64,000 bases of DNA, taken from positions 124,001 through 188,000 of the forward strand of contig NZ_PDHM01000010.1 in assembly GCF_002573715.1 (NCBI RefSeq). Reading direction: 5' to 3'. This document shows, piece after piece, positions 49,730-60,222 of the stretch. The first letter of the stretch is position 1. The number at the start of each line of letters is the position of its first letter. The notes beneath the pieces were generated by a model. The model made no database searches, was not told the origin of the DNA, and saw nothing but the letters and a program-made list of their open reading frames with translations. This stretch comes from Paenibacillus sp. EZ-K15 (GTDB taxonomy: Bacteria; Bacillota; Bacilli; Paenibacillales; Paenibacillaceae). The position numbers and the translations under genes are program-made.

Positions 49730-49775
49730 CCAGAGTTGGAAAACGTTTACGGTATCGTAGCATAAGGGTTCGCCC

Positions 49776-49804
49776 TTGAAAAAGAATTTAATGTTGTTTA
49801 TACT
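49776..49804 (+). promoter_or_regulatory. Sigma-A promoter of tig
   Basis: TTGAAA (49776-49781), 17-bp spacer, TATACT (49799-49804), followed by a leader of about 65 bases and a TTGGAGGGG ribosome site. Confidence 0.78.
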
Positions 49805-49874
49805 ATAGTGGTTATTCGGTACGTGATACATTATTGCGTCGACCACGTGAATTATTTTGGAGGGGAAAGCATAA

Positions 49875-51197
49875 ATGAAAGCAACTTGGGAAAAAATAGA
49901 GAAGAACCTTGGGGTTCTTGACGTTGAGGTTGATGCGGAGCGCGTTGCATCCGCCCTCGACAAAGCTTTTAATAAAGTAGCTAAAAAAGCAAATGTACCT
50001 GGATTCCGTAAAGGTAAAGTACCTCGCTCGATCTTCGAAGCTCGTTTTGGCGTTGAGAGCTTGTACCAGGATGCAATCGACATCCTTCTTCCAGAAGTAT
50101 ACAGCGAAGCTGTAGAACAAGCGGATATCTTCCCTGTGGATCGTCCAGAAGTGGACATCGAGCAATTCGCTAAAGGCGAAACTTTTAAGTTCAAAGCAAG
50201 AGTAACGGTAAAACCAGAAGTTAAACTTGGCGAATACAAAGGTGTTGAAGTTGCTGCAGTAGCTGCTGAGGTTTCCGACGAGGAACTGAGCGAAGAGCTC
50301 GAGCGTCTGCAACAACGTCATGCTGAGCTTACAGTAATCGACGAAGGTGCTTCCCAGTCTGGCGATATCGTTGTGATTGATTTTGACGGTTCCGTTGACG
50401 GCGTTCCTTTCGAAGGTGGACAAGCTGAGCGTTATTCCCTTGAGCTTGGAAGCAACACGTTCATTCCAGGTTTTGAAGATCAAGTCATCGGAATGGCTAC
50501 TGGAGACTTCAAAGACGTGGAAGTGACATTCCCTGAAACTTACCATGCTGAAGATTTGGCTAACAAACAAGCTATCTTCAAAGTGAAAGTTCACGAAATC
50601 AAACGCAAGCAGCTTCCTGAGCTGGATGATGAATTCGCTAAAGACGTAAGTGAATTCGATACGCTTGATGAGTACAAGGAAGATCTGAAGAAACAACTGC
50701 TGACTCGCAAAGAGCAAGAAGCACAAGGCGTTCGTGAGAACGAAGCCGTTGAAAAAGCTGCAGCTAACGCTGAAGTTGAAATTCCTGAAGCTATGATTCA
50801 ATCCGAAGTTCAGAACATGATGCGCGATTTCGACAACCGTCTTCGCCAGCAAGGTATGAACCTGGAAATGTTCCTTAGCTTCTCCGGCCAAACGAATGCC
50901 GATCTGGAAGGTCAAATGAAGGACGATGCTGCAAAACGCGTTCGCAACAACCTCGTGCTCGAGCAAATCGCGAAAGAAGAAAAGCTCGAAGTATCCGAAG
51001 AGGAAATCAACAAAGAGCTGGAAAACATGGCTGACACATACAAACGTCCTGCTGATGAAATCCGCAGCATCTTGGGTGCTAACGGTTCCCTTGACAGCCT
51101 TCGTGAAGAACTGCTTCTTCGCAAAACCATCGACTTCTTGTTGGAAAACAGCGTAGAAGGCGCTCCTGTTGAGAAGAAAGAAGCAACTGAAGAATAA
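49875..51197 (+). CDS. tig: Trigger factor (ribosome-associated chaperone and prolyl isomerase)
   Basis: 440 residues. The N-terminal ribosome-binding domain carries the signature VPGFRKGKVPRSIFEARFG (about 37-55). The FKBP-type prolyl isomerase domain is at about 150-245 (SGDIVVIDFDGSVDGVPFEG, GFEDQVIGMATGDFKDVEVTFP). The C-terminal helical arms follow, ending in the acidic EGAPVEKKEATEE. It shields nascent chains at the ribosome exit. Codon use is that of a highly expressed gene (many GAA, AAA, CGT and GCT codons), visibly different from its neighbours. A terminator separates it from clpP, and the order tig-clpP-clpX keeps chaperone and protease genes together. Confidence 0.97.
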   Translation: MKATWEKIEKNLGVLDVEVDAERVASALDKAFNKVAKKANVPGFRKGKVPRSIFEARFGVESLYQDAIDILLPEVYSEAVEQADIFPVDRPEVDIEQFAKGETFKFKARVTVKPEVKLGEYKGVEVAAVAAEVSDEELSEELERLQQRHAELTVIDEGASQSGDIVVIDFDGSVDGVPFEGGQAERYSLELGSNTFIPGFEDQVIGMATGDFKDVEVTFPETYHAEDLANKQAIFKVKVHEIKRKQLPELDDEFAKDVSEFDTLDEYKEDLKKQLLTRKEQEAQGVRENEAVEKAAANAEVEIPEAMIQSEVQNMMRDFDNRLRQQGMNLEMFLSFSGQTNADLEGQMKDDAAKRVRNNLVLEQIAKEEKLEVSEEEINKELENMADTYKRPADEIRSILGANGSLDSLREELLLRKTIDFLLENSVEGAPVEKKEATEE

Positions 51198-51233
51198 TAA
51201 ATAGGCGGCTGCGAAAAGCTGCCCTCACATTAG

Positions 51234-51268
51234 ATAAGGCACGTACATTTCATGCGTGCCTTATTTTT
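51234..51268 (+). terminator. Terminator after tig
   Basis: A 10-bp stem ATAAGGCACG / CGTGCCTTAT with a T-rich tail. Between it and clpP (51269-51472) there is AT-rich sequence presumably holding the clpP promoter; I found no CtsR-type site I would defend. Confidence 0.85.
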
Positions 51269-51472
51269 AACTAAGAATAGCCAATTTACTACTAAATGTG
51301 ACATGAATTGGTTATTAATTTCGACATACATAATGAGACAAGTTGGCAGGATATAATTCTTGGCAAGTTCATAGAATGTAAGCAGGGTTAAAAAATGACA
51401 TCGTGCTGTGAACATGTTAGAATAACTTTTGTAACGTTGTAGTATATTTTTCAAGGAAAAGAGGTTGGTCGC

Positions 51473-52063
51473 ATGAGTCTTGTACCTATGGTTGTGGAAC
51501 AAACCAGTCGAGGCGAAAGATCTTACGATATCTACTCAAGATTACTGAAGGATCGCATAATATTCCTCAGCAGTGCGATCGATGACGATGTTGCCAATCT
51601 TGTCATCGCCCAGCTTCTGTTTCTAGCTGCGGAAGATCCGGAAAAAGACATCTCTTTGTACATCAATTCCCCTGGCGGTTCGGTTACAGCCGGGATGGGT
51701 ATATATGATACGATGCAGTTGATCAAGCCTGATGTGTCCACGATTTGCGTTGGCATGGCCGCCAGTATGGGATCACTGTTGCTTACTGCAGGAGCGCCAG
51801 GCAAACGCTATGCTCTCGAGAACAGTGAAGTGATGATTCATCAGCCGCTCGGAGGCATTCAAGGTCAGGCATCCGATATCCAAATCCATGCAGATTGGAT
51901 CATCAAGACCAGACATAAGCTGAATCAAATCTATGTGGAGCGCACGGGTCAGCCCCTTGAAAAAATCGAACGCGATACGGACCGCGACTTTTTCATGAGC
52001 GCGGAGGAAGCGAAGGCGTACGGGATTATTGATGATGTTCTGTCTTCACCGACCAAATCTTAA
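51473..52063 (+). CDS. clpP: ATP-dependent Clp protease proteolytic subunit
   Basis: 196 residues, the normal size. The catalytic Ser98 lies in [18 protein letters not shown] and His123 in [12 protein letters not shown], at the same numbers as in Bacillus ClpP; the third residue, Asp, is near 172 in the [11 protein letters not shown] region. [19 protein letters not shown] is the oxyanion/handle region. It forms a double heptamer ring that degrades proteins fed by ClpX, encoded 14 bases after its stop, and by other Clp ATPases. Direct adjacency of clpP and clpX differs from B. subtilis, where clpP is elsewhere, and favours equal production. GAGGTTGG precedes the ATG. Confidence 0.98.
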   Translation: MSLVPMVVEQTSRGERSYDIYSRLLKDRIIFLSSAIDDDVANLVIAQLLFLAAEDPEKDISLYINSPGGSVTAGMGIYDTMQLIKPDVSTICVGMAASMGSLLLTAGAPGKRYALENSEVMIHQPLGGIQGQASDIQIHADWIIKTRHKLNQIYVERTGQPLEKIERDTDRDFFMSAEEAKAYGIIDDVLSSPTKS

Positions 52064-52077
52064 GGGGTGGTAATAGC

Positions 52078-53343
52078 ATGTTTAAATTTAACGATGACAA
52101 AGGGCAGCTGAAGTGCTCCTTCTGCGGTAAATCGCAGGAGCAGGTCCGCAAGCTGGTTGCGGGGCCCGGTGTTTATATATGTGACGAGTGTATTGACTTG
52201 TGTTCAGAGATCGTTGAGGAAGAACTCGGCCATGAGGAAGAAGTGGATCTGAAGGATATTCCGAAACCACGTGATATTCGTGACATTCTGGATCAATACG
52301 TAATCGGTCAGGATCAAGCGAAGAAGTCCCTTTCCGTTGCCGTTTACAATCACTATAAGCGCATCAATACCCAGAACAAAATTGAGGACGTTGAATTGCA
52401 AAAGAGTAATATTTTGCTGCTCGGACCTACAGGTTCCGGTAAAACATTGCTCGCGCAAACCATGGCCAAAATTCTCAACGTGCCGTTCGCTATTGCAGAT
52501 GCAACTTCACTGACCGAAGCTGGTTATGTAGGTGAGGATGTCGAGAACATTCTGCTGAAGCTGATTCAAGCAGCGGATTATGATGTGGAAAAAGCGGAAC
52601 GCGGCATTATCTATATTGATGAGATCGATAAAGTGGCTCGTAAATCGGAGAACCCGTCCATTACCCGTGACGTTTCCGGTGAAGGGGTTCAGCAGGCCCT
52701 GCTGAAAATTCTTGAAGGTACCGTAGCTTCCGTGCCGCCGCAAGGTGGACGCAAGCATCCGCATCAGGAATTCATCCAGATCGATACAACGAATATCCTG
52801 TTCATTTGCGGTGGTGCATTTGACGGATTGGAGCAGTACATTAAACGTCGGATCGGTAAAAAGGTCATCGGCTTTAATGCATCCGGCGAAAACCAGAAGG
52901 AACTTAAGCCAGGTGAATACCTGACGATGGTTCTGCCGGAAGATCTGCTGAAATTCGGCTTGATTCCGGAGTTCGTTGGTCGTCTGCCAGTTGTCTCTAC
53001 GCTGGAACCGTTGGATGAGGCAACATTGGTGCGTATTCTGTCCGAGCCGAAAAACGCGCTGACAAAACAGTACCAAAAGCTGCTTGAATTTGACAACGTA
53101 AACCTCAAATTTGAGCCAGGCGCGCTTGAAGCGATTGCCCGCGAAGCCATTAAGCGCAATACCGGTGCCCGCGGACTGCGTTCCATCATTGAAGGCATTA
53201 TGCTGGACGTGATGTACGAAGTACCGTCCAGAGATGACATTAAGGATTGCGTCATTACGGAGCAGGTCGTTCGTGATAAAGTGATTCCTGAACTGCAAGC
53301 CAAAAGTAACGAAGACGATAAGAAACAAGAAGAAAGCGCCTAA
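52078..53343 (+). CDS. clpX: ATP-dependent Clp protease ATP-binding subunit ClpX
   Basis: 421 residues. The N-terminal zinc-binding domain has C13-SFC16 and C35-DEC38. The AAA+ core has [20 protein letters not shown] (Walker A), [20 protein letters not shown] (Walker B), [19 protein letters not shown] with the IGF loop for docking on ClpP further on (IGFNASGE), and sensor regions in [17 protein letters not shown] and [17 protein letters not shown]. It unfolds substrates and threads them into ClpP. A perfect palindrome covers its stop codon. Confidence 0.98.
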   Translation: MFKFNDDKGQLKCSFCGKSQEQVRKLVAGPGVYICDECIDLCSEIVEEELGHEEEVDLKDIPKPRDIRDILDQYVIGQDQAKKSLSVAVYNHYKRINTQNKIEDVELQKSNILLLGPTGSGKTLLAQTMAKILNVPFAIADATSLTEAGYVGEDVENILLKLIQAADYDVEKAERGIIYIDEIDKVARKSENPSITRDVSGEGVQQALLKILEGTVASVPPQGGRKHPHQEFIQIDTTNILFICGGAFDGLEQYIKRRIGKKVIGFNASGENQKELKPGEYLTMVLPEDLLKFGLIPEFVGRLPVVSTLEPLDEATLVRILSEPKNALTKQYQKLLEFDNVNLKFEPGALEAIAREAIKRNTGARGLRSIIEGIMLDVMYEVPSRDDIKDCVITEQVVRDKVIPELQAKSNEDDKKQEESA

Positions 53344-53420
53344 TGCGCTCTAGCGCATTAGACGTGGAATAAATCTACGCTGATTCTCCACTTCCAGTTA
53401 TACCCAATCGGGTTGATTGG
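53341..53420 (+). other. Two hairpins between clpX and ispG
   Basis: TAATGCGC-tcta-GCGCATTA (53341-53360) is a perfect 8-bp stem that includes the clpX stop, without a T run. A second structure at 53404-53420 pairs CCAATC with GATTGG and can be extended by CTCCACT (from about 53388) with AGTGGAG. They may stabilise the clpX message end or tune entry to ispG. Confidence 0.5.
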
Positions 53421-53456
53421 AGTGGAGCTTTGGCGTTATATGGGAGAGATCGTACC

Positions 53457-54566
53457 ATGTTTTTGAGACAAGACACACGGCCCGTCAAGGTGGGGAATCT
53501 CACTATTGGGGGAAAGAACGAAGTCATTATTCAAAGCATGTGCACCACCAAAACAGCAGATGTGGAGGCGACCGTTGCCGAGATACTCCGTCTGGAAGAA
53601 GCGGGATGTCAGATTGTTCGGGTTACGGTGAACAATGAGGAAGCAGCTGCGGCCATCAAGGAAATCAAGAAACGCATTCATATTCCGCTTGTGGCGGATA
53701 TTCATTTTAACTACAAGCTTGCCCTGATGGCGATCGAGAACGGTATCGATAAAGTGCGGATCAATCCGGGAAACATCGGTAAGCGTGAAAAGGTCGAAGC
53801 TGTCGTGAAGGCATGCAAAGAGAAGGGGATTCCGATTCGGATCGGAGTTAACGCCGGTTCCTTGGAGAATCATCTCATTGAAAAATACGGGTATCCGACA
53901 CCGGAAGCCATGGTGGAAAGCGCCTTGTATCATATCGGCATCTTGGAAGAACTGGATTTCCATGATATCATCGTTTCTCTTAAAGCTTCTGATGTACCGA
54001 TGGCAATTGCGGCTTACACCAAGGCGGCGGAAGTTATACCATACCCGCTTCATCTGGGCATAACCGAAGCAGGCACCCTGTTCTCGGGTACCGTCAAGAG
54101 TGCTGCGGGACTTGGCGCACTGTTGTCCCTTGGAATTGGCAGCACGATGCGTATTTCCTTGAGTGCCGATCCTGTGGAAGAGATCAAGGTAGGCCGGGAG
54201 CTGCTCAAATCCTTCGGTCTGATCTCGGATGCGGCAACCTTGGTATCTTGCCCGACCTGCGGACGGCTGGATATCGATTTGTTCTCCATTGCCAACGAGG
54301 TGGAGGAATATATCTCGAAGATCAAAGTGCCGATTAAGGTTTCCGTTCTGGGCTGTGCCGTAAACGGCCCCGGCGAGGCAAGAGAAGCCGACATTGGTAT
54401 TGCCGGTGCTCGGGGTGAAGGTTTGCTCTTCCGTTACGGAGAGATGATCCGTAAGGTACCCGAAGAGACCATGGTTGAAGAGCTTAAGAAAGAAATCGAT
54501 CATATCGTGAAGGTGTACGAGGAAACGGGTGAAATCCCGGGCCGCAAGCACAAATCCACGGTCTAA
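53457..54566 (+). CDS. ispG: 4-hydroxy-3-methylbut-2-en-1-yl diphosphate synthase (MEP pathway)
   Basis: About 369 residues from ATG 53457 (TGGGAGAG eight bases upstream); the TTG at 53430 is rejected for lack of spacing. The TIM-barrel half has [42 protein letters not shown] and [10 protein letters not shown]. The C-terminal iron-sulphur half has [15 protein letters not shown] and [18 protein letters not shown], giving three conserved cysteines plus a Glu as 4Fe-4S ligands. It makes HMBPP from MEcPP in isoprenoid synthesis, here probably with flavodoxin or ferredoxin. Its place inside a clp-lon protease block is unusual functionally, and it has its own terminator. Confidence 0.96.
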   Translation: MFLRQDTRPVKVGNLTIGGKNEVIIQSMCTTKTADVEATVAEILRLEEAGCQIVRVTVNNEEAAAAIKEIKKRIHIPLVADIHFNYKLALMAIENGIDKVRINPGNIGKREKVEAVVKACKEKGIPIRIGVNAGSLENHLIEKYGYPTPEAMVESALYHIGILEELDFHDIIVSLKASDVPMAIAAYTKAAEVIPYPLHLGITEAGTLFSGTVKSAAGLGALLSLGIGSTMRISLSADPVEEIKVGRELLKSFGLISDAATLVSCPTCGRLDIDLFSIANEVEEYISKIKVPIKVSVLGCAVNGPGEAREADIGIAGARGEGLLFRYGEMIRKVPEETMVEELKKEIDHIVKVYEETGEIPGRKHKSTV

Positions 54567-54607
54567 GCTAGATAACTTGGTTTTTGAAATGTATCTCCAC
54601 TTATATA

Positions 54608-54648
54608 AAAACGGCAGTCTCTGGATTCAAAGAGACTGCCGTTTTGTT
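54608..54648 (+). terminator. Terminator after ispG
   Basis: A perfect stem of about 15 bp, AAAACGGCAGTCTCT / AGAGACTGCCGTTTT, with an eight-base loop and a T-rich tail. Confidence 0.9.
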
Positions 54649-54826
54649 TGTTGTTTTCTAAGGAAGCAAAAGGTCCAAGGAAGTCCAAGGTCTGTCTGTT
54701 TCTCACATTTCATTGAACGTATTTTGAACGTATAAGGTATAGCAGTGTGAACCAAGACAAGCGGCCTGCTAATTAGTATAAAGTTGCAAGTTAGCGTACT
54801 GTTGTCCCAAGTATCATCGCTCCTAA

Positions 54827-55043
54827 CTGAGCTTCTTTTTTATGAAGCTCAGCCCTTCCCACTCTCCCACCCCCATGATTTAGAAGGATGCCATACGCCG
54901 CAGCAGCGGAGCGGACGAATCGATTTCGGAGAAGCGAAGCGTTCGCCTTTTTTTTCGGATTTCTACTTTGGTAGCGTAATTCATGAAATTCGGAAACAAC
55001 AGCGATCGGAGGAACGATACGTACGCGGAGCGTCTCCCTTTTT
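54827..55043 (+). repeat. Dispersed intergenic repeat, copy B, with an adjacent hairpin
   Basis: The 545-bp gap before lonB has no supported gene. A perfect 9-bp stem CTGAGCTTC / GAAGCTCAG lies at 54827-54852. The repeat proper, 54903-55043, matches copy A (28175-28313) in GCAGCGGAGC, GACGAATCGATT, CAACAGCGAT and GGAACGATACGTACG with similar spacing, and carries T runs after each half. Confidence 0.75.
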
Positions 55044-55195
55044 GATACTTTTACGGCTTCGTCAATGCATCCTAATTAAATCACCCTCTTTTACAATTTG
55101 TTCCCCCTCCCGCGTTTTACCATCCGAGGAATCGGCAATACTACCATGTATTAACGTTTGGATGAAGACATAATGGAGTACAGGAGGAATGACTT

Positions 55196-56926
55196 GTGAA
55201 TTTAAGTATCGTAATTATGCTGGTGCAGCTGTTTTTTGCGGTCATCATCGGCATTTATTTTTGGAATTTATTGCGCGGACAGAAGACAAGCAAAACAGCG
55301 GTGGATCGGGAATCGCGCAAGGAGCTCGATAAACTCCGCAAACTCCGGTCGATATCACTAACGAAACCGCTCGCTGAGAAAACAAGGCCGCAAACGATGG
55401 ATGACATTGTGGGGCAAAAGGACGGTTTACGCGCCTTAAAGGCAGCGCTATGCAGCGCGAACCCTCAGCATGTCATCGTTTACGGACCCCCGGGGGTCGG
55501 TAAGACCGCTGCTGCCCGCGTCGTGATGGAGGAAGCCAAGAAGAACCCGCAATCGCCGTTTAAATATGACGCGAAATTCACGGAAATCGACGCAACGACG
55601 GCCCGTTTCGATGAACGCGGAATTGCCGACCCGCTCATCGGGTCTGTTCATGATCCGATTTATCAAGGTGCCGGTGCCATGGGGGTTGCAGGCATTCCTC
55701 AGCCGAAGCCGGGTGCGGTGACCAAGGCCCATGGGGGGATCCTGTTTATTGATGAAATCGGGGAATTGCATCCCATCCAGATGAATAAGCTTTTAAAAGT
55801 GCTGGAGGACCGCAAGGTGCTGCTCGAAAGTGCATATTATAATTCGGAGGATGCCAATACACCTGCCTATATACACGATATCTTTCAAAATGGCCTTCCG
55901 GCAGACTTCCGTCTGGTGGGTGCTACGACACGTTCGCCCGAAGAGATTGCTCCTGCACTTCGCTCGCGCTGCATGGAGATTTTTTTCCGTCCGCTTTTGC
56001 CTGAAGAAATTGGGAGAATTGCAGAGGATGCCATTCAGAAAATTGGTTTGAATGCAGCGCCTGAAGCGGTGGAAGTTGTGAAGCAGTACTGCTCCAATGG
56101 GCGGGAAGCGGTCAATATGATTCAATTGGCTGCCGGTCTTGCTTTGACGGAGAAGCGAGATTCGCTGCGAGCGGCGGATGTAGAATGGGTAGCCAGCAGC
56201 AGCCAGCTTCAGCCAAGGCCCGACCGGAAAATACCGGAGAAGCCTCAGATTGGCGTAGTAAACGGATTGGCCGTATATGGCCCGAATATGGGGGCACTGC
56301 TTGAAATTGAAGTATCTGCGGTTCCTGTCGAAGAGGGCCGGGGTACCTACAATATCACCGGGGTTGTGGATGAAGAGGAATTTGGCGGAGGCTCGCGCAA
56401 GCTGCGTCGCAAGAGCATGGCCAAAGGCTCTATCGAGAATGTACTAACCGTGCTGGGTTCGATGGGCTTCACACCTAAAAACTATGACCTGCATATCAAT
56501 TTTCCCGGAGGAACACCGATTGACGGTCCTTCCGCCGGTATTGCGATGGCAACAGCAATCGTATCAGCCATCAAAGGGATTGAAGTCGATAACAAGGTCG
56601 CCATGACCGGCGAGATGAGTATTCATGGAAAAGTGAAACCGATAGGCGGGGTCATCGCTAAAGTGGAGGCGGCATTCCAGGCAGGTGCTACCCGCGTGAT
56701 CATCCCTAAAGACAACTGGCAGACGCTGTTTCAGGATTTGAGCGGCGGTTTGCGGGTAATTCCGGTAGAGTCGGTGGATGAAGTATTCAGCCATATTTTT
56801 GGTGGATCGTTCGCTCCGGAGGTGGTACAGCTCCCTGCAAACGAGGTATTTCCATCCGCTTCCGCTTCATTACTGCAGGCGACGCCTCCACGCAACGGCA
56901 AAATAACGGACGCCGGAGGATGTTAA
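55196..56926 (+). CDS. lonB: ATP-dependent protease LonB
   Basis: 576 residues from GTG 55196 (AGGAGGAATGA upstream). An N-terminal hydrophobic helix (NLSIVIMLVQLFFAVIIGIY, about 2-21) anchors it to the membrane. The AAA+ part has [42 protein letters not shown] and LVGATTRSPEEIAPALRSRC. The C-terminal protease has GTPIDGPSAGIAMATAIVSA with the catalytic Ser and AMTGEMSIHGKVKPIGGVIAK leading to the catalytic Lys. In Bacillus LonB is made under sigma-F in the forespore and sits directly before lonA, as here, which supports the name and a sporulation role. Confidence 0.95.
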   Translation: MNLSIVIMLVQLFFAVIIGIYFWNLLRGQKTSKTAVDRESRKELDKLRKLRSISLTKPLAEKTRPQTMDDIVGQKDGLRALKAALCSANPQHVIVYGPPGVGKTAAARVVMEEAKKNPQSPFKYDAKFTEIDATTARFDERGIADPLIGSVHDPIYQGAGAMGVAGIPQPKPGAVTKAHGGILFIDEIGELHPIQMNKLLKVLEDRKVLLESAYYNSEDANTPAYIHDIFQNGLPADFRLVGATTRSPEEIAPALRSRCMEIFFRPLLPEEIGRIAEDAIQKIGLNAAPEAVEVVKQYCSNGREAVNMIQLAAGLALTEKRDSLRAADVEWVASSSQLQPRPDRKIPEKPQIGVVNGLAVYGPNMGALLEIEVSAVPVEEGRGTYNITGVVDEEEFGGGSRKLRRKSMAKGSIENVLTVLGSMGFTPKNYDLHINFPGGTPIDGPSAGIAMATAIVSAIKGIEVDNKVAMTGEMSIHGKVKPIGGVIAKVEAAFQAGATRVIIPKDNWQTLFQDLSGGLRVIPVESVDEVFSHIFGGSFAPEVVQLPANEVFPSASASLLQATPPRNGKITDAGGC

Positions 56927-57010
56927 GCTTCGTTTGGTTGGTTTTTTATACGCAGATTTGATAAAATAGGAATAGTGTCAACATTGAGAGCCATTGGAGG
57001 TGCGAAAGCG

Positions 57011-59347
57011 ATGGGACCCAGTAAATCCAAAGGTCGTCGTTTTCCTTTACTGCCTTTGAGAGGTCTGTTGGTCTATCCAAGCATGGTGCTTCACTTGGAT
57101 GTAGGCCGGGAGAAATCGGTAAAGGCTTTAGAAAAGGCGATGGTTGAAGACAATTTGATTCTCCTATGTTCTCAATCGGAAGTGAACATTGAAGAACCGA
57201 CGCAGGATGATATTTTTCGGATTGGCACAGTTGCGAATGTACGCCAGATGCTTAAGCTTCCTAACGGTACCATACGTGTGCTAGTGGAGGGTATGGAACG
57301 GGCGGAAGTTATTGAATATACGGATCAAGAGGAATACTATGAGGTCATCGCTCGGGAGCTTCCCGAAGAAGAGAATCATGACCCTGAAGTTTCCGCATTA
57401 ATGCGAACCGTACTGTCTCAGTTTGAGAATTATATCAATCTGTCGAAGAAGGTGACACCAGAGACACTGGCGGCCGTTTCCGATATTGATGAGCCGGGCC
57501 GACTGGCAGACGTCATCACGAGTCATTTGTCACTGAAGATCAAGGATAAGCAAGAAATTCTCGAAACAATTGATGTTCGCAAACGCCTCGAGAAACTTCT
57601 AGATATACTGAATAACGAGCGTGAAGTGCTGGAGCTGGAGCGCAAGATCAACCAGCGGGTCAAGAAGCAAATGGAGAAGACCCAGAAGGAATACTATTTG
57701 CGCGAACAGATGAAGGCCATCCAGAAAGAACTTGGCGACAAGGAAGGCCGTGCAGGAGAAGTAGAGGAACTTCGAAGTCAGCTTCAGGAGCTTGAGCTGC
57801 CGGAGCGCGTACATGAGAAGGTAGAGAAGGAAATCGACCGACTCGAGAAAATGCCGGCAAGCTCTGCAGAGGGCGGCGTGATTCGGAACTATGTCGATTG
57901 GCTACTGGCGCTGCCATGGACGAACAAGACCGAGGATGATCTGGACATCGTCAAAGCGGAGCAAGTGCTGGATGAGGATCATTACGGTCTCGAGAAGCCG
58001 AAGGAACGCGTGCTGGAATATCTGGCGGTCCAAAAGCTGGTGAAGAAGATGAAGGGGCCTATTCTATGTCTCGTTGGTCCTCCAGGGGTCGGTAAAACAT
58101 CGCTGGCCCGGTCTATTGCCCGATCTTTGGAACGTAAGTTCGTTCGTGTTTCATTAGGCGGAGTAAGAGACGAGGCGGAAATCCGCGGTCACCGGCGCAC
58201 TTATGTTGGGGCTATGCCGGGACGTATCATTCAAGGCATGAAAACAGCGGGTTCGATGAATCCTGTGTTCCTGCTGGATGAAATCGATAAGATGGCCTCC
58301 GACTTCCGCGGCGACCCGTCTTCCGCACTGCTTGAGGTACTTGACCCTGAGCAAAACAATACGTTCAGCGATCATTTCGTGGAAATTCCTTTTGATTTGT
58401 CTAACGTCATGTTTGTCACAACGGCGAATGTGCTTCACAACATTCCAAGACCGCTTCTGGACCGGATGGAAGTGCTGTACATTCCAGGCTATACGGAACT
58501 GGAGAAACTGCAGATTGCCAATCGTTATTTGCTGCCCAAGCAGAAGAGTGAGCATGGGCTTGCGCCGGAGCAGTTGATTCTGGAAGAGGAAGCACTCATG
58601 AAGGTGATCCGGGAATATACCCGTGAATCCGGGGTGCGGAATCTGGAGCAGCAAGTGGCTGCGCTATGCCGCAAAGCAGCCAAACAGATCGTGACCAATC
58701 AATCGGAATCCATTGAGATTAAGGCTGACGATATTAAGGAATATCTCGGCATTCCGAAGTTTCGCTATGGCATGGCCGAGCTTGAAGATCAAGTAGGCAC
58801 GGTAACAGGGCTTGCGTGGACGGAAGTGGGCGGCGAGACGCTGACCATTGAGGTTACCGTGGTGCCTGGTACCGGCAAGCTGATTTTGACGGGTAAACTG
58901 GGTGATGTGATGAAGGAATCGGCTCAAGCCGCCTTCAGTTTTACCCGCTCGAAGGCGGTAGAACTGGGCATTGATCCGGATTTCCACGAGAAGCTGGATG
59001 TCCATATCCATATCCCGGAGGGAGCCATTCCGAAGGACGGCCCTTCAGCCGGCATTACGATTGCGACGGCTCTTATCTCATCTTTAACCAAACGGCATGT
59101 AGCCCGTGATGTGGCCATGACGGGGGAAATTACACTTCGGGGACGCGTTCTTCCGATTGGTGGCTTGAAAGAGAAATCCCTGGCAGCCCACCGTGCCGGC
59201 TACAAAAAAATATTACTCCCTAAGGATAACGAACGTGACTTGCGTGATATACCTGACAGCGTGAAGAACGACGTTGAGTTCGTTCCGGTATCCCATATGG
59301 ATCAGGTTCTGGAGCATGCGCTCGTTGAACAAGCGGGAGTGCACTAG
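57011..59347 (+). CDS. lon: ATP-dependent protease Lon (LonA)
   Basis: About 778 residues from ATG 57011 with TTGGAGG ten bases upstream; the GTG start at 56975 precedes this site. The N-terminal substrate domain begins [23 protein letters not shown]+ motifs are [40 protein letters not shown] and the arginine-finger region [18 protein letters not shown]. The protease domain has [20 protein letters not shown] with the catalytic Ser, and [20 protein letters not shown] with the catalytic Lys. It degrades misfolded and regulatory proteins in the cytoplasm. It follows lonB and precedes ysxC with a 16-base gap, so ysxC is probably cotranscribed. Confidence 0.98.
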   Translation: MGPSKSKGRRFPLLPLRGLLVYPSMVLHLDVGREKSVKALEKAMVEDNLILLCSQSEVNIEEPTQDDIFRIGTVANVRQMLKLPNGTIRVLVEGMERAEVIEYTDQEEYYEVIARELPEEENHDPEVSALMRTVLSQFENYINLSKKVTPETLAAVSDIDEPGRLADVITSHLSLKIKDKQEILETIDVRKRLEKLLDILNNEREVLELERKINQRVKKQMEKTQKEYYLREQMKAIQKELGDKEGRAGEVEELRSQLQELELPERVHEKVEKEIDRLEKMPASSAEGGVIRNYVDWLLALPWTNKTEDDLDIVKAEQVLDEDHYGLEKPKERVLEYLAVQKLVKKMKGPILCLVGPPGVGKTSLARSIARSLERKFVRVSLGGVRDEAEIRGHRRTYVGAMPGRIIQGMKTAGSMNPVFLLDEIDKMASDFRGDPSSALLEVLDPEQNNTFSDHFVEIPFDLSNVMFVTTANVLHNIPRPLLDRMEVLYIPGYTELEKLQIANRYLLPKQKSEHGLAPEQLILEEEALMKVIREYTRESGVRNLEQQVAALCRKAAKQIVTNQSESIEIKADDIKEYLGIPKFRYGMAELEDQVGTVTGLAWTEVGGETLTIEVTVVPGTGKLILTGKLGDVMKESAQAAFSFTRSKAVELGIDPDFHEKLDVHIHIPEGAIPKDGPSAGITIATALISSLTKRHVARDVAMTGEITLRGRVLPIGGLKEKSLAAHRAGYKKILLPKDNERDLRDIPDSVKNDVEFVPVSHMDQVLEHALVEQAGVH

Positions 59348-59363
59348 AGAGGAAAGTCTAATT

Positions 59364-60008
59364 ATGAAAGTTACGAAAGCCGAGTTTGTCATCAGTGCTG
59401 TCGTACCTGCTCAATATCCTGAAGACGCCTTGCCGGAAATTGCTCTGGCAGGGCGTTCCAATGTGGGCAAGTCATCACTGATTAACCGTATGATATCCCG
59501 TAAGAACCTGGCCCGTACCAGTTCAACACCGGGGAAAACCCAGCAGCTCAACTATTATCGGGTGAACGACGACCTGTATCTGGTCGATTTTCCCGGCTAT
59601 GGTTATGCGAAGGTATCCAAGACCCAGCGTGCGGCATTTGGCGAAATGATTGAGAGATATTTGCTCAGCCGGGAAGAACTGAAGCTTGTATTACTGATTG
59701 TGGACATGCGTCACCCGCCCTCAAAAGATGACATCAGCATGTATGAATGGTTGCAGCATTATAACCGGCCGGTATGCGTGGTTGCGACCAAGGCGGACAA
59801 AATTCCGAAAACGCGCCGAGAGAAGCATGTAAAGATCGTGAAGGAAACACTCGGCTTCAAACCCTATCACTCTTTTGTCATGTTTTCATCCGAGCTCGGT
59901 CTGGGTAAAGATGAGTTATGGGCCATCATGGAGTCTCATATGGGGACTAAGGATGAAGAAGAAGAGCCATATCTGGATTCGGAAACGGAAAGCAATGAGC
60001 AAGCCTGA
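59364..60008 (+). CDS. ysxC: Ribosome biogenesis GTPase YsxC/EngB
   Basis: About 214 residues from ATG 59364; in-frame sequence before it belongs to the end of lon. GTPase motifs: G1 [18 protein letters not shown]2/switch [17 protein letters not shown]3 [14 protein letters not shown]4 [17 protein letters not shown] and G5 FSSELG. It is needed for 50S subunit assembly. The order lon-ysxC-hemA is as in Bacillus. The C-terminal tail ([19 protein letters not shown]) is acidic and longer than the compact family core. Confidence 0.96.
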   Translation: MKVTKAEFVISAVVPAQYPEDALPEIALAGRSNVGKSSLINRMISRKNLARTSSTPGKTQQLNYYRVNDDLYLVDFPGYGYAKVSKTQRAAFGEMIERYLLSREELKLVLLIVDMRHPPSKDDISMYEWLQHYNRPVCVVATKADKIPKTRREKHVKIVKETLGFKPYHSFVMFSSELGLGKDELWAIMESHMGTKDEEEEPYLDSETESNEQA

Positions 60009-60222
60009 TCCGGTTAATTTCGTGATATTTTTTTCAAGGGTAATATAGGGAATCGGTGAATTCTTTACAGGAAAGTGAGCATCTTGCGGGAAATATCGCT
60101 CTGATTCCGGCTAATTCCGTTTTTTTATGAAATATGATGGATATTCTCATTCGAAAGACAGGAAAGACCGCTTGGATCTGCTGTATAATGGTAGTAAGTT
60201 AAAAGAATTGAGGGAGATTTTT

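Noticed and set aside
51269-51472. CtsR operator before clpP
   Set aside because: No heptad direct repeat of the GGTCAAA type was seen in the AT-rich leader.
53436-54551. 371-residue minus-strand ORF opposite ispG
   Set aside because: Shadow of ispG in another frame: no ribosome site and an improbable composition.
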